From AP-15 sp963795485 (GTDB lineage: Bacteria > Pseudomonadota > Alphaproteobacteria > ATCC43930 > CGMCC-115725), in the NCBI GenBank assembly GCA_963795485.1, contig CAWCIL010000003.1:248001-312000 (forward strand): a stretch of 64,000 nt of DNA, read 5' to 3'. Under the pieces are notes generated by a model. The model worked only from the letters and a program-made list of their open reading frames with translations. It was not told where the DNA came from and searched no databases. The position numbers were made by a program, and so were the translations under genes. Shown one piece after another: positions 50,329 through 60,476 of this stretch (position 1 is the first letter of the stretch; each line of letters starts with the position of its first letter).

Positions 50329-51475
50329 ATGAAGAATGGTTTCCGCGTCTATGATTCAGACACCCATGTCAACCCGGCCGCCGAGGTGCTGGAACGCTAT
50401 GTCGATCCGGCCTTTCGTGAGCGTCTTCCCGAACTGGCGCCCTATCGTGTGTCGGCGGGTCAGGCGGTCGAAGGTAACGGTGAGCTCCACAACTATCGCG
50501 TCGGCGTCAAATACTACCGGCGCGTTCTCGGTGAAAAGGCGCCGCGTGAGACCTTCACCGGTCGCGACACGCAATGGATGGGAACCAAGCAGCCGCGGCC
50601 CGGCACCCAGGACGACCAGGCCGGCAACCGGGTCGCCGACATGGACGATGAGGGCACCGATGTCCATTTCCTGATCCCGACTTCGTGGCTCAGCCTCGTC
50701 GGGCTCGATGATCCGACCCTCGAAGTCGGCATCATTCGCGCCTACCACCGCCATATGGCGGATTTCTGCGGCGACTACCCCGACCGGCTGAAGAGCATGA
50801 TCGTCGCCTCGTCGCGCGACGTACCCGAGGCGGTGCGCGAGATCCGGGAATGGGGAAAGTCGAAATGGGCGGTTGCGGTGATGCCGCTGCTCGCCAAGGA
50901 CGTGCCGGCCGACCATCCCGATCTGTATCCGATCTGGCAGGCCGCCGCCGAGCACGACCTGCCGATCGCCAACCACAGCTTTACCTGGACCCCGCCCTAT
51001 TATCCAGGCTATCTCGATCTGTGGGAGAACATCTTTATCGGCCGCGCCGCCGCCCATCCCTGGGGCGCGATGCGATTTGTCGCCTCGTTCATCGGCGGCG
51101 GGCTGTTCGACCGCTATCCGAGCCTGCGCATGGGCGTGCTCGAATGCGGCTTCGGCTGGCTGCCGTTCTGGGCCCGGCGGCTCGACGAGCAGGCAATCTA
51201 CGTCGGCGGTATTGCGCCATTAAAGCAGAAGCCAAGCGAATACATGGCGAGCGGCCGGTTCTTCTGCAGCATCGAGCACCATGAAGGCGAGGATATGTTC
51301 AATTACGTCACGCAATTCCTCGGTGACGATTTGTTGATGTATGCGTCCGACTATCCGCATTCGGAGTGCCAGTTCCCGAATTCGGTCGACAACATCATCG
51401 CCTGGCAGAGCCTGAGGCGACACCAAGAAGAAGCTGCTCTCTAGCAACGCCGACCGCTTCTTCAAGCAGACCTGA
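50329..51475 (+). CDS. Amidohydrolase family 2 (ACMSD-like) protein, copy 1, frameshifted near end
   Basis: About 381 residues of the TIM-barrel amidohydrolase-2 family. The N-terminal metal motif is SDTHVNP; later ligands are in ANHSFTWTPP (His) and YASDYPHSE (Asp). A one-base break near 51418 turns SLRPDTKKKLLSSNADRFFKQT into an early stop at 51442; without it the gene ends at 51475 like its paralogue. It starts at MKNGFRVYD, after GGAGGAGAGG. Family members decarboxylate or hydrolyse aromatic/heterocyclic acids; substrate unknown. Confidence 0.87.
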
Positions 51476-51531
51476 GGCCACGCGGCCAAAAAAAATCGCG
51501 CAACAGCTCGCGCGCACACTCCGATCGGTCG

Positions 51532-51598
51532 CCCCCGCGAAAGCGGGGGTCCACGGCCAGCCGTTAAGCCCTCGGAGTTGGATTCCCGCGTTCGCGGG
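51532..51598. repeat. Pair of hairpins, GCGAAAGC-type dispersed repeat
   Basis: Two perfect small hairpins: CCCCCGC-GAAA-GCGGGGG (51532-51549) and CCCGCG-TT-CGCGGG (51585-51598). Together with TGGATTCCCGCGTTCGCGGGACTGAC they form the widespread alphaproteobacterial repeat typical of intergenic regions. It lies between the two amidohydrolase copies. Confidence 0.7.
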
Positions 51599-51665
51599 AC
51601 TGACGATGGGAACGGATTGATTTACGGTCGATTGTGCAGGCGGGACCGAAGAGGGGAGGAACGAC

Positions 51666-52802
51666 GTGAAGAACGGGTTTCGCGTTTTCGACTCCGACAC
51701 TCATGTCAACCCCGCCGCCGAGGTCCTCGAGCGCTACGTCGATCCCGGCTTTCGCCCGCGGCTCGCCGAATTGGCGCAATACCGTTCGCCGGTCTCGCGC
51801 GAGGCTGGCAGCCTCCACAACTACCGCGTCGCCACCAAATATTACCGCCGCATCCTCGGCGAGGCGGCACCGCGCGAGACCTTCACGGCCGCGAATCCCA
51901 TGGCGCGGCGGCAAGACGCCGCGGCCGGGAGTGCAGGACGACCAGGCCGCGAACCGTGTCGAGGACATGGACGACAAGGGGACCGACGTTCATTTCCTGA
52001 TCCCCGGCTCGTGGATGAGCCTTCTCGGCCTGCCCGACCCCTCGTTCGAAGTCGGGATGGTCCGCGCCTATCACCGTCACGTGCGGATTTTTGCGCGCCG
52101 TTCCCGGACCGGTTGAAAGGCTTGATCGTCGCTTCCGGGCGCAACGTCGAGGAGGCGGTGCGTGAGATCCGCGAATGGGGCAATTCGAAATGGGCGGTCG
52201 CGGTCAAGCCGATGCTGCATATGGACATTCCGCCCGACCACCCCGACCTCGAACCGATCTGGCAGGCCGCCGAGGACCACGGCCTGCCGATCGCACACCA
52301 CAGCTCGACCTGGAACCCGCCCTACTATCCGGGCTACCGCGATGTCTGGGACAACATCTTCCTCGGTCGCTTGGCCTCGCATCCGTGGGGGGCGATGCGG
52401 TTCGTTGCCGCCTTTATCGGCGGCGGCATCCTCGATCGCTACCCAGGATTGCGTTTAGCCGTGCTCGAATGCGGCTTTGGCTGGCTGCCGTTCTGGGCGC
52501 GCCGCATGGACGAGCAGGCGGTCTATGTCGGCGGCGTCGCACCACTAAAGCACCGGCCCAGCGAATACATCGCCGGCGGCCGGTTCTTCTGCAGCATCGA
52601 GCACCAGGAAGGCGAGGACATGTTCAATCACGTCACGCATTTCCTCGGCGACGATGTGTTGATGTACGCCTCCGACTATCCGCACTCCGAATGCCAGTTC
52701 CCGAATTCGATCGACAACATCCTCGCCTGGCAGAGCCTGCAGCCCGACACCCGGAAAAAGCTGCTGTGGGACAACGCGGCCCGCTTTTTCAAACAGACTT
52801 GA
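51666..52802 (+). CDS. Amidohydrolase family 2 protein, copy 2, internal double frame break
   Basis: Paralogue of the preceding gene with very similar sequence along its length (identical MKNGFRV, SDTHVNPAAEVLERYVDP and GRFFCSIEH, YASDYPHSECQFPNS). Between about 51905 and 52085 the true protein (QDDQAANRVEDMDDKGTDVHFLIPGSWM) is in another frame; two compensating single-base changes restore it. Metal motifs SDTHVNP, AHHSSTWNPP and ASDYPHSE are intact. Same family and probably a related substrate as copy 1. Confidence 0.87.
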   Translation: MKNGFRVFDSDTHVNPAAEVLERYVDPGFRPRLAELAQYRSPVSREAGSLHNYRVATKYYRRILGEAAPRETFTAANPMARRQDAAAGSAGRPGREPCRGHGRQGDRRSFPDPRLVDEPSRPARPLVRSRDGPRLSPSRADFCAPFPDRLKGLIVASGRNVEEAVREIREWGNSKWAVAVKPMLHMDIPPDHPDLEPIWQAAEDHGLPIAHHSSTWNPPYYPGYRDVWDNIFLGRLASHPWGAMRFVAAFIGGGILDRYPGLRLAVLECGFGWLPFWARRMDEQAVYVGGVAPLKHRPSEYIAGGRFFCSIEHQEGEDMFNHVTHFLGDDVLMYASDYPHSECQFPNSIDNILAWQSLQPDTRKKLLWDNAARFFKQT

Positions 52803-52829
52803 TGCGTCCGCGAGACACCACAGCCGGTT

Positions 52830-53080
52830 CAGTGCCGTGGCGGATGTAGTCGTGACTTCCTCCACCGTATCCGAGCCCATTGGCAGCAGCGGCTGAGTGC
52901 ACTCGAGGGCCTGCACCTGGCTCTTCTCAATCGCGCACAGAACCAAGGCATTTTCCGGTGGCTTGAGGTAAAGCCCGACCACGTCGCGCACCTTCTCCGA
53001 TGAAGAACCGGGTCAGTAGAGAGTTTGAAGGCTCCGAAGCGATGAGGTTGTACGCCCCAAAGAGCGCCAGGTGGCGAGCT
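52830..53080 (-). mobile_element. IS630-family transposase remnant
   Basis: An internal piece of an IS630-type transposase, read in several frames on the minus strand: GVQPHRFGAFKLSTDP, then VRDVVGLYLKPPENALVLC.IEKSQVQAL and QPLLPM, then HDYIRHGT. Order and spacing match the middle of the family. The catalytic Asp of the CVDEKSQ motif is replaced (AIEKSQ), and both ends of the protein are missing, so it is a dead fragment. It lies exactly where the sequence changes from alpha- to gammaproteobacterial type. Confidence 0.72.
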
Positions 53081-53084
53081 CCGT

Positions 53085-53300
53085 TTGCGTCGCCGATACG
53101 ACCCTCGCCGTGACTCCGCCGATCTTGGCGGTGTCGTCGCCAGGAGTCGTGGAGAATCCCGTGCCGTAAACCGTGATCTGCGTTCCGGACGCTCCCTGGT
53201 CGCCGACGTCCGGAAGCAGCAAGAGTGCCCAAGGCGACCACCTGGCGCGACGTGATGTTTCCCGAGGAACCACTCGTATATCACCGCGTGGCCACTCGTG
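53085..53300 (-). pseudogene. RHS/IPT-TIG domain protein fragment
   Basis: On the minus strand an IPT/TIG-like domain is readable, GASGTQITVYGTGFSTTPGDDTAKIGG and VTARVVSATQTELA, preceded in another frame by SSGNITSRQVVALG, which resembles the RHS repeat ending that often precedes IPT domains. Frames are broken and the piece ends abruptly at the transposase remnant. Too short to call a working gene. Confidence 0.45.
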
Positions 53301-53461
53301 GCGTCGGTCGCCTGATCGGCCCGGCCCGAGGCCGTACGCGTAGGTCAGGTCACCGGCTCGGGCCTCCGCGATTGCCCAGTGTACGTTTGAGCACCAAACG
53401 AAGCGGCCGCCCGAAGGCGGACCACGAGGACTCGTCCGTCCACGGTCGCTGCAGCGACCGA

Positions 53462-55348
53462 TCAGCTTATCGTCACCGGAATGATGATGGTCGAGACCGC
53501 CTTGGTCGCCTCCGCGGTCACCGTGACAGTAATGTTACCGTTGCCGGCGGCAGAGGCGGCCTGGAGGAGAATGGGAAATGCATCGCCCCCGACGCTGGAG
53601 CTACAACCTTCGTTGAAGGAGGTAGAACCCGAAGTCGTACCCACGGAACTGTCGACGAGCACGGCGATCGAGGAGCCCGCGGGAATCGGATTTCCGTTGG
53701 AATCTCCGATGTACAACGAGAGAACACCGCTTTCGCCATGGACAATGGTCAATGCACCGGTATCGTACCCGGCACCGGTGAAGGTCCAGGCCGTCTCCCC
53801 AGTGGGGGTTTGCGGAACGATGTTCCATACCCAGCCTGCGACTCCGACATGATGATGAGGTGTGAAGCGCCGAGCGCAAGCTCGTGCTCAGTGCACGTCG
53901 AGCTGGGAGAAGTGCCATTGCAGGTGATGCCCACGAACACGGGCGGAGTCGGCGGCGGGGCTACTGCCCGGTTTGTTTGTAATCGAGGAAGTGATCCCCC
54001 AGTACGTATGCGGAATTGCTATATAGCTGGGGAGCAGAAAGCTCCTGCGAGTTGTCGTACGGCTCCCCGAGATTCGCGAACGTATCACCGGACCTGATAG
54101 AACCCGGCTGCCGTCTACGTCGTCGAAGGACTCCTCGCCGATCGCCGTCGCGAGAACCATGGCGCGGCCGGGTCCGCCGATGTCGAAGGCTCCGCCGTAG
54201 TCCGGCGACGGCCTTGGATCATCGCTCGTCCAGGTGACCGTGCAGCTCGCCGTGCCTGTGCCCGTGATACCTGCGCCAGTCCGTGAGACAACTGCCTGTG
54301 ATCTTACCGCCGTCGGTGAAGAAGCTCACCGCAGTTCCGTCGAGACCGGATTGCCGTACCGATCGGCGAGGCTCACAGTGATCGGAACGTGACTCCGTCG
54401 ATGTCATATGCCTCTACGTTGGTACAGGCCGGTGGAGTGCTGGTTAGGCCTGGGTACGTGGCGGGCCCGACCGCGATCGAGAACGTGTTGGATGCGGGAA
54501 TGCCGGTCGTCACCGTCAGCGAGCTGGATTGTGTGCTTAGCGCCGGCGAAGCGATGGAGGCTGTCACGGTCACGGACGTGTGCACGGTTCCGGAGCTCAC
54601 TACCGTCTGCACGGTGCCATCAGCAGCCGAGGTGGCGGTAGCCGGCGAGAGGCTGAGGCCGCCCACGGTGGTATTCAGAGCGAAAGTGACCGAGACGCCG
54701 GGCTTCGGCGCACCGGTTGCGTCCAGCACTTTGAAAATGAGCGTCGAGGTCACATGCTGTCCGGTGCCCTTCAGGCCAATGGTCGTCGGCGCTGCCGATA
54801 CGAACTCAATGGATCCTGTCGCAGCAGCCGCGACCGTTACGGTCCCGGTGGCGTAAGGTTGGTGCTTCCAAGCGTGGCGGTCGCCGTGATGACATCGGAA
54901 CCACTGCAGCCCTTGGCAGTGTACGTCGCATCCGCGGTTCCGGTCGTGGTAATGACCGTGTTGGCAGTCGATGCCTGCTGAGGTGCTGCCGGAGGCGGCG
55001 ACGGCGGCAAGCCCCTGCGAGATGCAAGTCGAGCTGAACGTAATCGTCACAGCCGCTGTCGTATAGAGCGATTCCCGTCTGATCCACGATGGACACCTGC
55101 AGGCTGGTCGAGCCGCCTGCGGAAACGGTGCCGCTCGAGATGCCGATCATTCCCGACTGGAAGCCGCTGCCGCTGCCATTGCCCATCGAGTAGGTCGTGG
55201 TCGTCCCGGTGCCGGTCCCAGTCCCAGTCCCAGTCCCGGTGCCACCGCTGCCTGACTCGCCAGTCAGCGATCCGCCGCTGCCGCCCCCGCAACTCGCGAG
55301 CGCGAGTGTCGCGGCGGCGATTACCATGCTTGATACGAGCTTTCTCAT
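53462..55348 (-). pseudogene. Ig-like domain lipoprotein, frames broken
   Basis: The start MRKLVSSMVIAAATLALASCGGG is a lipoprotein signal with lipobox LASC. A Gly-Thr repeat and Gly-rich linker follow. The body, read across at least six frame changes, contains bacterial Ig-like (Big_1/invasin-type) stretches: GVSVTFALNTTVGGLSLSPATATSAADGTVQTVVSSG, ITVSLADRYGNPV, VSFFTDGGKITGSC, and a last domain GESGVLSLYIGDSNGNPIPAGSSIAVLVD ending at 53462. Expected about 628 residues at the outer membrane. It lies downstream of pilQ, same strand; the break density is higher than in the pil genes, so decay is possible. Confidence 0.6.
55203..55244. repeat. Seven tandem hexamers encoding Gly-Thr repeats
   Basis: Seven consecutive 6-bp units (GTCCCG/GTGCCG/GTCCCA variants) on the plus strand, encoding (Gly-Thr)7 on the minus strand just after the lipobox of the Ig-like lipoprotein. 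Unit variation is limited to two positions. Slippage would add or remove dipeptides without breaking the frame. Confidence 0.85.
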
Positions 55349-55395
55349 GTTACCTATCCACCCTGAATACCGCACGTGACGGCGCTGCCCTCATC

Positions 55396-57580
55396 TCAGT
55401 AGACATTTACGCCCTGCCGAATGATCTTCGGTGTGACGAAGATCAAGAGCTCATCCTTATTGTTGGTGCGATTCGTATTCTTGAAGAAATTTCCCAGGAT
55501 CGGAATCGAGCCGAGGAACGGGACCTGGTTCACGATGTTGCTGGACTGGGTCGTGAGGATGCCGCCGAGCACGACGGTCTGCCCATCGTTGACCAGCACC
55601 TGCGTGGTTACTTCGCGCGTGTCGATCGCCGGCACGTTTACACCGCCGGACTCCACGACCACCTGTCCGACCTCGTCATCGCGAACGTCGAGGTCGAGGA
55701 TGATGCGGTTGTCGGGCGTGATCTGCGGAGTGACCTGCAGCTGCAGCACCGCGTTCTTGAACGAGATCGAAGTGGCGCCGCTCGAGGCCGACTGCTGGTA
55801 CGGGATTTCCACGCCCTGCATGATCGTCGCCTGTTTCTGGTTGGCGGTGATCACCCGCGGCGAAGAGATGTCCTTGGCCTCGGTCTCGGCCTCGGCGGCG
55901 GAGAGCTCGAGGTCGACCAGGCTCGAGGCGGAGAGAATGCCGACGGCGATCGAGCCATCGGGTGTGCCCACGGGCAGGTTGACGTTGTAGCGGTTGGACG
56001 CGCTCGATCCCGTCGGAATGGAGACCGGGAAGGGCTGGCCGTTGGACTGATCGTTGGTCAGCGCGGAGCTGACGATCGAGTCCGTGCCGGCGGCAGCTGC
56101 CCGTGGTCGTTACCAGACCGGTCTGTCCGTTCCTCTGCACATCGGTGAGACCCAGGGTCGCGCCGAGCTGGCGATTGAAGTCGTCGTTGACCAGCACCAC
56201 ACGCGCCTCGATCTCGACCTGACGCACGGGGACATCCAGCCGGGCCACCAGCCGGTTGACCTGCTCCAGGTTATCCGGGGTGTCCTGCAGCAACAGGGTG
56301 TTGGTGCGGTCGTCGACGGCGACGTTACCGCGCTTGGAGAGCAGCGAGTTGCTCTGTCCCTTGATGAGAGCGGCGAGATCGGCCGCCTTGGCGTAGTTGA
56401 CCTGCAGGTATTCCGAGCGCAGCGGCTCGAGCTGCTGCACCGAGTCCTGCGCCGCCAGGTCCGCCTTCTCGCGCGCGGCGAGCTCCGCCTGCGGCTCGAC
56501 GAGAATCACGTTGCCTTCCTCGACCTTGCCGAGCCCCTTGGTCTGCAGAATGATGGCCAGGGCCTGATCCCACGGCACGTTCTGCAGGCGCAGCGTGACA
56601 TTGCCGGTGACCGTGTCGCTGACCACGATGTTCTTGCCGCTGGCGTCCATGAGCAGCTGCAGCACCGCGCGCACGGAAATGTCCTGGAAGTTCAGCGTCA
56701 GGCGCTCGCCGGTGTACTTCGGCCGCAGCGACTCCGCTTCGCCCTTCTTCAGCGGCTGCAGCTCGACGACGTACTCGTCGTTGGACTGATAGGCCAGCTG
56801 ATCGTACTCGCCACCGGCGTCGATCGCGATGCGCGAGCCGTGGCTGCTGTTGGTGACATCGAAATCGGTGACCGGCGTGCCGAAATCGCTCGCGTCGTAG
56901 CGTCGGACCAGGTCAGTCGGCACCGTCGCGTTGGCGAAATCCACGACGATCTGGTTGCCGACCTGCTGCAGGTTGATCGGAATGTGCGGGTCGGAGAGGC
57001 GAACGATCACGCGCCCGGAGCCGTCGGCTCCGCGCCGGAAATCGATGCTGCGGATCTCCCACGGTTGGGCGTAGCCGCCGCCTGCGGCGGCCTCCGTGGG
57101 CGCTGCCGCGGCGCTCGCGGCCTCGCCCGCGCCTTGCGCCTCCGGTTCCGTGCTCGCCGCGGCGTTCGAGCCCACAGTGACGATAATGTCATTGCCCTGA
57201 CGCTGGATATCGTAGGGCACCAGGTGATCGAGGCTGAGGACGAGGCGCGAGCGGTCCTTGGCCTCTGCCGCGAGAATCGAGTCGAGGCCGCCCGACTGCA
57301 CGTCGATGCGGCGCGAGGGCAGCGCGAGCGTGGTGTTGGGCAGATCGATCGCGATACGCGCCGGATTGTCGATGGTGAAGGAAAGCGGCTGCGGCGCCGG
57401 TCCCGACAGGTGCAGCGTGAGTTGCACGCGCTCGTTGGTGAGCGGTGTCACGTCGATCGACTGCAGCACGGCTCCGTCCGCGGCCCAAGCGGTGCGGCTC
57501 GGCAGCGTCGCAAACGCGGCCAGGACCACCAGCCAGGCAGTCGCGCTCAGGATCCGACACATCGGGGAAAGGGATTTCAT
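55396..57580 (-). CDS. pilQ: Type IV pilus secretin PilQ, one frame break
   Basis: About 728 residues. Signal peptide, then two AMIN domains (SIDVTPLTNERVQLTLHLSG, SIDFRRGADGSGRVIVRLSD), the secretin N-domains (LNFQDISVRAVLQLLMDASGKN, PWDQALAIILQTKGLG) and the C-terminal secretin core (LQVTPQITPDNRIILDLDVRDDEVG, TVVLGGILTTQ, FLGSIPILGNFFKN). The break is near 56098, where one extra base shifts the frame after LVTTTGS. It forms the outer-membrane pore for the pilus. Last in the pilMNOPQ run. Confidence 0.95.
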
Positions 57581-57593
57581 TGTTCGAGACTCC

Positions 57594-58130
57594 CTACTGG
57601 CTGAGGCTCAGCGCCGCCGGCCGTTTCATGTAGCCGCCGAGGCCGTCGGGGACGATCTCGGCGAGGTCGATCTTGGAAGGTGAGATGTCGGTGATGCGGC
57701 CGTCGTTCTGGCCCAAGTAGTTGCCGACCGTCACCCGGTGGACGATGCCGTCCTTGGTCTGCACCAGGGCATACATCGTCCCCTCGATCCGGAGGGTGCC
57801 CACCATCGTCAGCGTATCCAGCGAGAACTGCTCCAGGAACTCACGCGGCCGCTTGGTGTCGCGCCGCACCGAGTTGAATCCGGTCGCCTGGCTGGGGACG
57901 AATGGCGAGCGCAGGCCCTGGTCGTCGTAGACGAAGGTCTCGTAGGGCTTGATCTCCGGCAGCGGGTCGACGTGGCCGCCGGGCTGCGCCTGAGTCTGCT
58001 GGATGAACTGCTGCAGGTCGCTGTCGGCGCTCGAGCAGCCGGCCAGGCCGCCGGCGATGGCGATGACGGCGGCGAATGCCACGGCGCAGGCACGTGCGGC
58101 GTTGGTTCGCGCGAGAATGTGTTGTTGCAT
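57594..58130 (-). CDS. pilP: Type IV pilus inner-membrane lipoprotein PilP
   Basis: A 178-residue lipoprotein with lipobox LAGC about 30 residues in. The PilP family pattern is clear: YDDQGLRSPF, LEQFSLDTLTMVGTLRIEGTMYALVQTKDGIVHRVTVGNYLG and DISPSKIDLAEIVPDG. It links the PilNO complex to the PilQ secretin. The start at 58130 is favoured over an in-frame start at 58178 that would overlap pilO. Confidence 0.94.
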   Translation of the reverse strand: MQQHILARTNAARACAVAFAAVIAIAGGLAGCSSADSDLQQFIQQTQAQPGGHVDPLPEIKPYETFVYDDQGLRSPFVPSQATGFNSVRRDTKRPREFLEQFSLDTLTMVGTLRIEGTMYALVQTKDGIVHRVTVGNYLGQNDGRITDISPSKIDLAEIVPDGLGGYMKRPAALSLSQ

Positions 58131-58155
58131 GTGAGTGACCACCCCGCTTCGCTCC

Positions 58156-58821
58156 TCAGTGGCCCGGCGGACGGGCAAACTTCGTCTTGCCGTGCTGCTG
58201 CTGCTGCGACATCTCGTCCTGATCGAGGTAGCGGTACGTCTTCGCGGTGAGGGTCAGCGTCAGATCGTCGTAGCTGCCGCCGCTTTCGGTCGGCTTGATG
58301 TCGATGTCGTGCAGCGTCACGATGCGCGGCAGGGCGGCAATGCCGCTCACGAACTCGCCGAACTGGTGATAGCTGCCGGTGAGCACCATCTTGATGGGCA
58401 GCTCCGCGTAGAAGTCCTGGGCCTGCTCGGGCTCGGGCTGGAAGAGCTTCTGCTGCAGGCCCGCGGCAAGCGCCGTCTGGGAGATGTCGACCAGGAGGTT
58501 AGGCACCTCGGTCCTGCCCGGGAGCTGGCGCAGCAGCGCCCCGAAGGAGCGCTGCAGGTCCTTGAGCTGTTGCTTGTAGACGGCGAGGTTGACCGCCTGC
58601 GAGTGCTTCTGCTGGTACTCCTGCCGCAGCGACTGCTCCTGGCCCTCCTTCTGCTGCAGCTCCGGCCGCACGTCGTTCCAGACGAAGAAATAGATCAGGA
58701 ACAGCGTCAGCAGGATGAACGTCGCGCCCACCGCTCCCGCCAGGACGGGCAGCGGCCAGCGCCCGGGATCGCGCGGATCGAGATCGCGCAACTCCTCGAG
58801 AAAGTTCAGGTTCAGATTCAT
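58156..58821 (-). CDS. pilO: Type IV pilus alignment protein PilO
   Basis: A 221-residue inner-membrane protein. A short cytoplasmic N terminus (LRDLDPRDPGRWP) precedes one membrane helix (GAVGATFILLTLFLIYFFVW), a coiled coil (ELQQKEGQEQSLRQEYQQKH) and the ferredoxin-like periplasmic domain (LPIKMVLTGSYHQFGEFVSGIAALPRIVTLHDI). This is the PilO layout. It heterodimerises with PilN. Confidence 0.95.
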   Translation of the reverse strand: MNLNLNFLEELRDLDPRDPGRWPLPVLAGAVGATFILLTLFLIYFFVWNDVRPELQQKEGQEQSLRQEYQQKHSQAVNLAVYKQQLKDLQRSFGALLRQLPGRTEVPNLLVDISQTALAAGLQQKLFQPEPEQAQDFYAELPIKMVLTGSYHQFGEFVSGIAALPRIVTLHDIDIKPTESGGSYDDLTLTLTAKTYRYLDQDEMSQQQQHGKTKFARPPGH

Positions 58822-59410
58822 CTACTGCTCCCCCGCATTTGCCACGACGCCGGGGTCATCGGCGCCGGCGGCATCGCCCTGCGGTCTGCTCGGCATCGAG
58901 CGTGAAGCTCGAACCGAACGCGCCCGGGGTGGACTGGATCACCTCGAGGGTAGGATTCTTCATCCACTGCGACGAATCGATGTTGCGCATGAACGCCGAC
59001 ACCCGCGTGCTCGACTGGGCTATACCGCTGAACTTGAGGTGATCGCCCGTTTGCGTGACGCCAGTGAGATAGACGCCATCCGGCAGCGTCCTCACGATCT
59101 GGTCGAAGAGATGCACGATCGCGGGTCGCGAGCGCTGCAGCTTCTCGATGATCTGCATGCGCGCGATGAACTGTTTCTTGGTCTGCTCCAGGTCATTGAT
59201 CTCCTCGATCTGCCGGTCGAGGATCTTGATCTGCTGCGTCAGCATCTGGTTGCGCGAGTCCTGCTCATCGATCATGGTGTTGTAGAGCAGGTAGACCGCC
59301 ACCGTCATTACGCAGGCGCACACGGCGGCGCCGCCCAGCGCGACCAAAAAGTTGAGCTTGCGCTCCTTGCGCTTCGCCTCTCTGTGGGGGAGTAGGTTGA
59401 TGCGCGGCAT
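58822..59410 (-). CDS. pilN: Type IV pilus protein PilN, frame break near C terminus
   Basis: About 195 residues. MPRINLLPHREAKR is the INLLP motif that binds PilM; one membrane helix (VCACVMTVAVYLLYNTM), coiled coil and periplasmic domain (DGVYLTGVTQTGDHLKFSGIAQSS) follow. As written the frame stops at 58856 in an Arg run. Removing one G from the GGG run near 58876 extends it to GADDPGVVANAGEQ and a TAG at 58822-58824, immediately before the pilO ATG, which is the expected pil operon spacing. Confidence 0.93.
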
Positions 59411-59411
59411 A

Positions 59412-60476
59412 TCAGTCGAAGCTCCTCAAGGCCAGTCCGCACGCCGTCAACAGGGCGGTCGCATCTCGCTGCACCGCCTGCGCTTTGGCGCGAGAGGATA
59501 ACTTCATTTGTCCGAGCGGCTCGCCCTTCTCGGCGGCGATACCGACGCGGCTCGAAATCACCTCGGCGACGCCCGGGACGTTGGCGCAGCCGCCACATAC
59601 CAGGATCTTCTCCGGCTGTTCGCGGCCGGAGCCGGAAGCGAGATAGAACTGCAGCGAGCGGCTGACCTGTTGAGTCATGTCGTCGATGAAGGGGTCGAGC
59701 ACCTCGGACTGGTAGTTGCCGGGCAGCCCGCCTTCTTTCTTCGCCCGTCCGGCTTCCTCCATGGAGAGCCCGTAGGTGCGCATGATCTCTTCCGTGAGCT
59801 GCTGGCCGCCGAAGGCGAAATCGCGCGTGTACACCACCTTGAGATTGCGGAGCACGCTGAAGGTGGTGCTGCTCGCGCCGAAGTCGACCACCGCGATGGT
59901 GCGGTCGATCCCCCCGTCCGGCATCTGGTGGGTCATCAGTTTGCAGGCGTTCTCCAGCGCGAACGCCTCGACATCCACTATCTTCGCCGACAGCCCGGCC
60001 GCCCTGACCGCCGCCTGGCGCTGCTCGACGTTCTCCGTGCGCGTGGCCACGAGCAGGACATCGTTGGTCTCGGGGTCCTTCTCAGAGGGGCCGAGCACCT
60101 CGAAATCGTAGCTGACCTCATCCATCGGGAAGGGGATGTACTGGTCGGCCTGCATTTCGACCTGCGCCTCGAGGTCGTTGGCGCGCAGGGCCCGCGGCAT
60201 CTGGATGACCTTGGTGATGGCGGCATCGCCGCTGATCGCCACGGCAGCTTCTGTGCTCTTGGCCCCGGAGCGCTTGACCGCCCGGCGGACCGCTTCCCCC
60301 ACGGCCTCGGCGTCCACGATGGCTTTCTCGTTAATTGCATTCTGGGGGGTGGGCTCGGCGGCATAGGCCTCGACCCGGTATTGCCCCCCGGACATGGTAA
60401 TCTCGATCAGCTTGACCGAGGATGTGGTTATGTCAAGTCCCAGAAGGGGCCGGTGCTTGCGCTGAAGGAGGAACAT
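59412..60476 (-). CDS. pilM: Type IV pilus actin-like ATPase PilM
   Basis: A 354-residue actin-like protein. The opening LLGLDITTSSVKLIEI is the family phosphate-1 motif; IAVVDFGASSTTFSVL is phosphate 2, and ILVCGGCANVPGVAEVISSRVG the adenosine motif. It binds the N-terminal tail of PilN at the cytoplasmic face. It is the first gene of pilMNOPQ; AAAGGAAATAAAA precedes the ATG. Its leader carries a c-di-GMP riboswitch aptamer. Confidence 0.96.
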   Translation of the reverse strand: MFLLQRKHRPLLGLDITTSSVKLIEITMSGGQYRVEAYAAEPTPQNAINEKAIVDAEAVGEAVRRAVKRSGAKSTEAAVAISGDAAITKVIQMPRALRANDLEAQVEMQADQYIPFPMDEVSYDFEVLGPSEKDPETNDVLLVATRTENVEQRQAAVRAAGLSAKIVDVEAFALENACKLMTHQMPDGGIDRTIAVVDFGASSTTFSVLRNLKVVYTRDFAFGGQQLTEEIMRTYGLSMEEAGRAKKEGGLPGNYQSEVLDPFIDDMTQQVSRSLQFYLASGSGREQPEKILVCGGCANVPGVAEVISSRVGIAAEKGEPLGQMKLSSRAKAQAVQRDATALLTACGLALRSFD

